Shown here: positions 48,901 to 64,000 of the stretch, one piece after another | How the letters are laid out: the number at the start of each line of letters is the position of its first letter | How positions within the stretch are numbered: the first letter of the stretch is position 1 | Assembly: GCF_004027225.2 (NCBI RefSeq) | Contig: NC_044288.2 | Coordinates: 15,076,744-15,140,743, forward strand | Source of the DNA: Strigops habroptila | Lineage: Eukaryota > Chordata > Aves > Psittaciformes > Psittacidae | Reading direction: 5' to 3' | DNA: 64,000 nt | Translations under genes and position numbers: made by a program | Notes under the pieces: model-generated | What the model was told of the DNA's origin: nothing | The model's database searches: none | What the model saw: the letters and a program-made list of their open reading frames with translations, nothing else

Positions 48901-51900
48901 TGGGCTGACTCTCCTCTTCCCAGCACAGCCACCGGTGCCCTGAGGCCCAGGTGGTGGATGGTGGTTAAGGCTTAATGAGGACTTTCTGATGAGTATCCCT
49001 AGGGATCCCCATTCTCCCTGGGCTGGAGCCACTTGGTCGCTGCCCTCCTCATTGCTGGACTGAGGGGATGAAGCTGGGTTTGCTGGGGCAGCCCCAGCAT
49101 GTGTGTGTTAGAAACCTTTCTGCAGGAAGGTGAGGCAGCAGGACTTCCCCTTTCAGCTTTCTCGGGCAGCCCCTGTGGTGGGGAGATACCATGAAACACC
49201 CCATGATCTGGGCCAAGCAATTACTGATGCCTTCAGAGCCTTACCCAGCCTTTTTGCCAGTGCACACTCCATCTAACTTCTAGGTGCTCATGACTGGCAG
49301 TGGACCCCAACCAAAAGCAGGGCTCCCACCAGCCCTACAGCCACCCCAAAGAGCAGGGGAAGGGCCTTGGCAGCTTGGGGATTGCTTGAAGCTGTTCCTC
49401 TGTGGATGGTCTGGGGTGATCATCAAGGTCTGCTGGCCCTGGACCAGTAGCCCCTCCATCACACGCTCCAGCTGTGAGTTTGCTGTCTGTTGCACTGTGC
49501 TACATGCGTGAGTAGGGGAGGTCCTTGCAGACCATGCTCTTCCCTGTCGCCTCTGTTGGTTTAGCTGTTGGGCTTAAGAAAGCATAGAATGGAAATTAAG
49601 AGTCCCCATCAAGATTCATCTATTAAACCCTCAAAGTCCATGTAATTTTTCCATCCATATCCAGATTCCTGCACTTTGCTCCACCATGGCAAAGCTCGGG
49701 GTGGGCTGGTAGCAAATTGCACCGATCGCTCACTGTGGTTTGACACTTCCTTTCCTGTTGATGTATTTCTACACTCTGCCTCTCTTCCTCTGTCTGAGTG
49801 CAAGAGCTTTAGGGCAGGGACTGGCTTAGTCTCGCAGGTTTGTGGACTGCCCAGCACAGCAGGACCCTGACGCCCTACTTGGGACTGTATCTCCTGGTGT
49901 GGCCCAAACAGCAGCAATAACTTTGTCCCTTGAGTTGCTGAGCTCTTTGGGAGTCACAGGGTTATTGGGTTATTGGAGAAGCATCTTTGATTACAGCAAA
50001 CACCTTGTACAAGTGGCTTTAGAATTAGATCTATAGAAAAATGAGAAATGATCCCAAATAACCAGCCACATCCCTCAAAGCTGTAAAATGGAAGGGTTTT
50101 GCTTTCCCAAGCCTGAAGTACGTAATGACACATGCGTGAGTACCAGGGGTGTTGTTCTGGGAACCCAGAGGCGAGTCTTGATGCACTGGAGGATGGTGGT
50201 GGAGAGCGGTGGGCAGCAGAGGAGATCCATGGGGCTGGACCTGTTGAGCCACCAGCCTCGTGCAGAGCAGCACACGGTGCTCACAGGCAGGGAGGAAGCT
50301 GCTTCTGCCTATGGGGTGCCAGGATGTAATGCCTGGTTTTGACGGTTGCTACAATTTGTAACAGGAAACCGTTTTAACAAAGAGGGATGATGGAGGAAAC
50401 AGAAATTTGAGCGTGTAGGGAAAGGGCTGCTTCATATTTATTTTTCCCAGGCACTTACTTCATGGTGCTTCGGCTGCAAGTAAAACCGAACCTGTTTCTC
50501 AGCTGCCTGGTACCTTGGGGAGGCATTTGCGGAGGTGGAATGGCTTTCACCAAGCTCATACATATTCTTGCAGTCCATGTGTGCAGGCAGAAATGATGTC
50601 AAGAGGCACAGCAGCAGATTCATCCCAACGTGAAGCTACCCCCGGACTGCATACAGTGTGCATCCCCCTTGGCCGTGGTCCTGCCTGGGTGAATGTGTGT
50701 CTGTCTATGGATGTCCTGAAGCCATTGTCCTTCCATGCTCCCAGTGAGGCAAATGAAAAGCAAATTTATATTCTTGGAAACAGTGACTCAACTGAAAAAA
50801 GAAAGAGGACCTAAGGGATTCGTAGCAGATAATGGGCTGAATATGAGCACCTACAGAGATGATGTTGTGACCAAAGGAACTGGTGTGATTGTATGCAAGG
50901 AGGGAGGTTACACTGCTGTTTTATCTGGTCCTTGTGCAGACACCACTGGAGCCTTGTGTCCTGCTATGGTGTCTGCACTTCAGCAAAAAAGCTGCAAAAT
51001 GGGATCAAGCTTAGAGAAAAGCCAAAGAGATGATTAAAGGATTGGAAAATATGTTCTGTAACAAGACAGGCAAAGGGCTCAGCCTGCTTGTCTGAGCCGA
51101 AGTGCAGGTTGCAGGGTGTTTTATTGAAACGTGTGAGTATCTTGATGGGAACTTTGATAACAGAGAGCTCCACCGTCTTGCAGATTACAGTGATAAAACT
51201 CTGATGGCTCGCATTTGAAACTAGACAGGCTCCCAGTGGGGAAAAAGCACTGAAGGGGAGGATGATTTGTTAATTGAGCAACATGACAATATTTAAAGCG
51301 TTTTCTGTCTGCAGACATGTAAATGCAGTGGGGTGTTTTTCTAGGAGACCTAAGCTCTAGGTCAGCCACAGCTATTGCACATGGATTAGGTATTAACTGG
51401 GGAAGCCCTGTGACTGTGGTTATACAAGCGCTCGGCCTGGGTGACAGCAGCCCCATGCTTGTACACTTCCAGCAAAGGTGAATGGCAGAGGCGATAAGGA
51501 CATAGAGGTTTGGTTCCCATTAGGTAGCCTGCCAGGGGTAAGTGCCAGCGAGCTTTCAGAAACATTTCCCTTTGCTTTTTATTTCATGTGCAAATGGCAT
51601 TGTTGGCAGGCCAGGACTGGGCAGGGGACGCCGCCTGTGAACTAGAAGCAAGGAAATTCTCTTTAACAACAACAACAACTTCTTTTTCTGCTGCTTGCAG
51701 TGCCACAGCCTGCCTGTGCAGCACTCCATCCTTTCCGGTTCACCTTTGAGAATGCAGTTTGTTGTTTTCAGTTTCCAGCGCCGTTCATGTGTGTGAGAAG
51801 AGCATGTGAGTGTCAGCATCAGTCATACTTCTTTAATTGTGCTGCTTTGAGAGGTATTTTTGACACCAGTTTGTATTCTGGAGCGCATGCTTTCACTTGG

Positions 51901-52216
51901 GGCTGCTAAAGCTGCACGGCAGCACCTAGCAGTTCTCTGTCTTAAACAGTTTTGCATAGAGTTAGTAGAGAAGGGCATGGATGGGTAGTTGTGTTCCTCT
52001 TATTCTGCATTCCTCTTCTGCTGTTGAATCATGGAAGGAGAGATGGCATAGAGATGTAGGTTAAATACACAAGAAAAGGAAAACGAGATAAACCGGGATC
52101 ATATCTCCTGCAGTGCCAGCCAGTTGTGGTTCTGGTTTTGTCCTTTGGCACTTTCCCACTCAGTCTTCTTGCTGCTGGCTGTCTGTCTATCACCCTCTGT
52201 TTTCCTTTGGATTTAG
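45961..52216 (+). other. CYFIP2: CYFIP2 intron 1 (main part)
   Basis: The intron as a whole is 45539-52216. It contains a short CR1 tail (48861-48901), a CAA-type tract near 51666 and a possible alternative exon at 48122-48171. I see no other gene on either strand. Confidence 0.75.
48861..48901 (-). mobile_element. CR1 LINE 3' tail fragment
   Basis: The sequence GAATCATAGAATCAATGAGG followed by TTGGAAAAGACCTTTAAGAT is the reverse complement of the extreme CR1 3' end. Only about 41 bp remain. Confidence 0.85.

Positions 52217-64000
<11,784 letters not shown>

Overview
The window is a piece of a bird nuclear genome. Three kinds of evidence support this. Three vertebrate genes are recognisable by protein sequence (MED7, ITK, CYFIP2). 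The interspersed repeats are avian: CR1 LINE 3' ends with the ATTCTNTGATTCT tail, and a solo LTR of a family I know to be common in bird genomes. Introns are compact: ITK spans about 25 kb from start to stop codon. The order MED7(-), ITK(+), CYFIP2(+) matches human 5q33.3.

Layout. Positions 1-2794 lie downstream of MED7, or form its long 3' UTR, and hold a 577-bp solo LTR with 5-bp target-site duplications. MED7 occupies about 2795-4040 on the minus strand, with the whole 230-codon reading frame in one exon and a noncoding first exon in a CpG island. A CR1 fragment (4446-4988) borders that island. About 9.7 kb of AT-rich intergenic DNA follows, with one more CR1 and no supported exon. ITK runs 14767-40191 on the plus strand in 17 coding exons. 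They join in frame to exactly 620 codons, and the 3' UTR ends near 42.6 kb. A 2.6-kb spacer with a strong short hairpin leads to the CYFIP2 CpG-island promoter (about 45.2-46.0 kb). CYFIP2 has a noncoding exon 1, the start codon at 52241, and eight coding exons giving residues 1-300 of about 1253. The gene leaves the window inside an intron after 61331.

The three genes work in separate processes: Mediator (RNA polymerase II transcription), T-cell receptor signalling, and actin regulation by the WAVE complex. ITK and the WAVE complex both act in T-cell activation, but nothing in the sequence shows co-regulation.

I found no undescribed gene system. The most notable observations are a non-canonical GC-AG intron in CYFIP2, a clean solo LTR in sense orientation beside or inside the MED7 3' UTR, an extra cysteine next to the ITK zinc site, a 30-bp direct repeat 391 bp apart in a CYFIP2 intron, a 22-bp-stem hairpin between ITK and CYFIP2, and a minus-strand exon-like open frame inside an ITK intron. 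All exon junctions were derived by reading splice sites and codon phase by eye. Family assignments rest on remembered human protein sequences, not on a database search.
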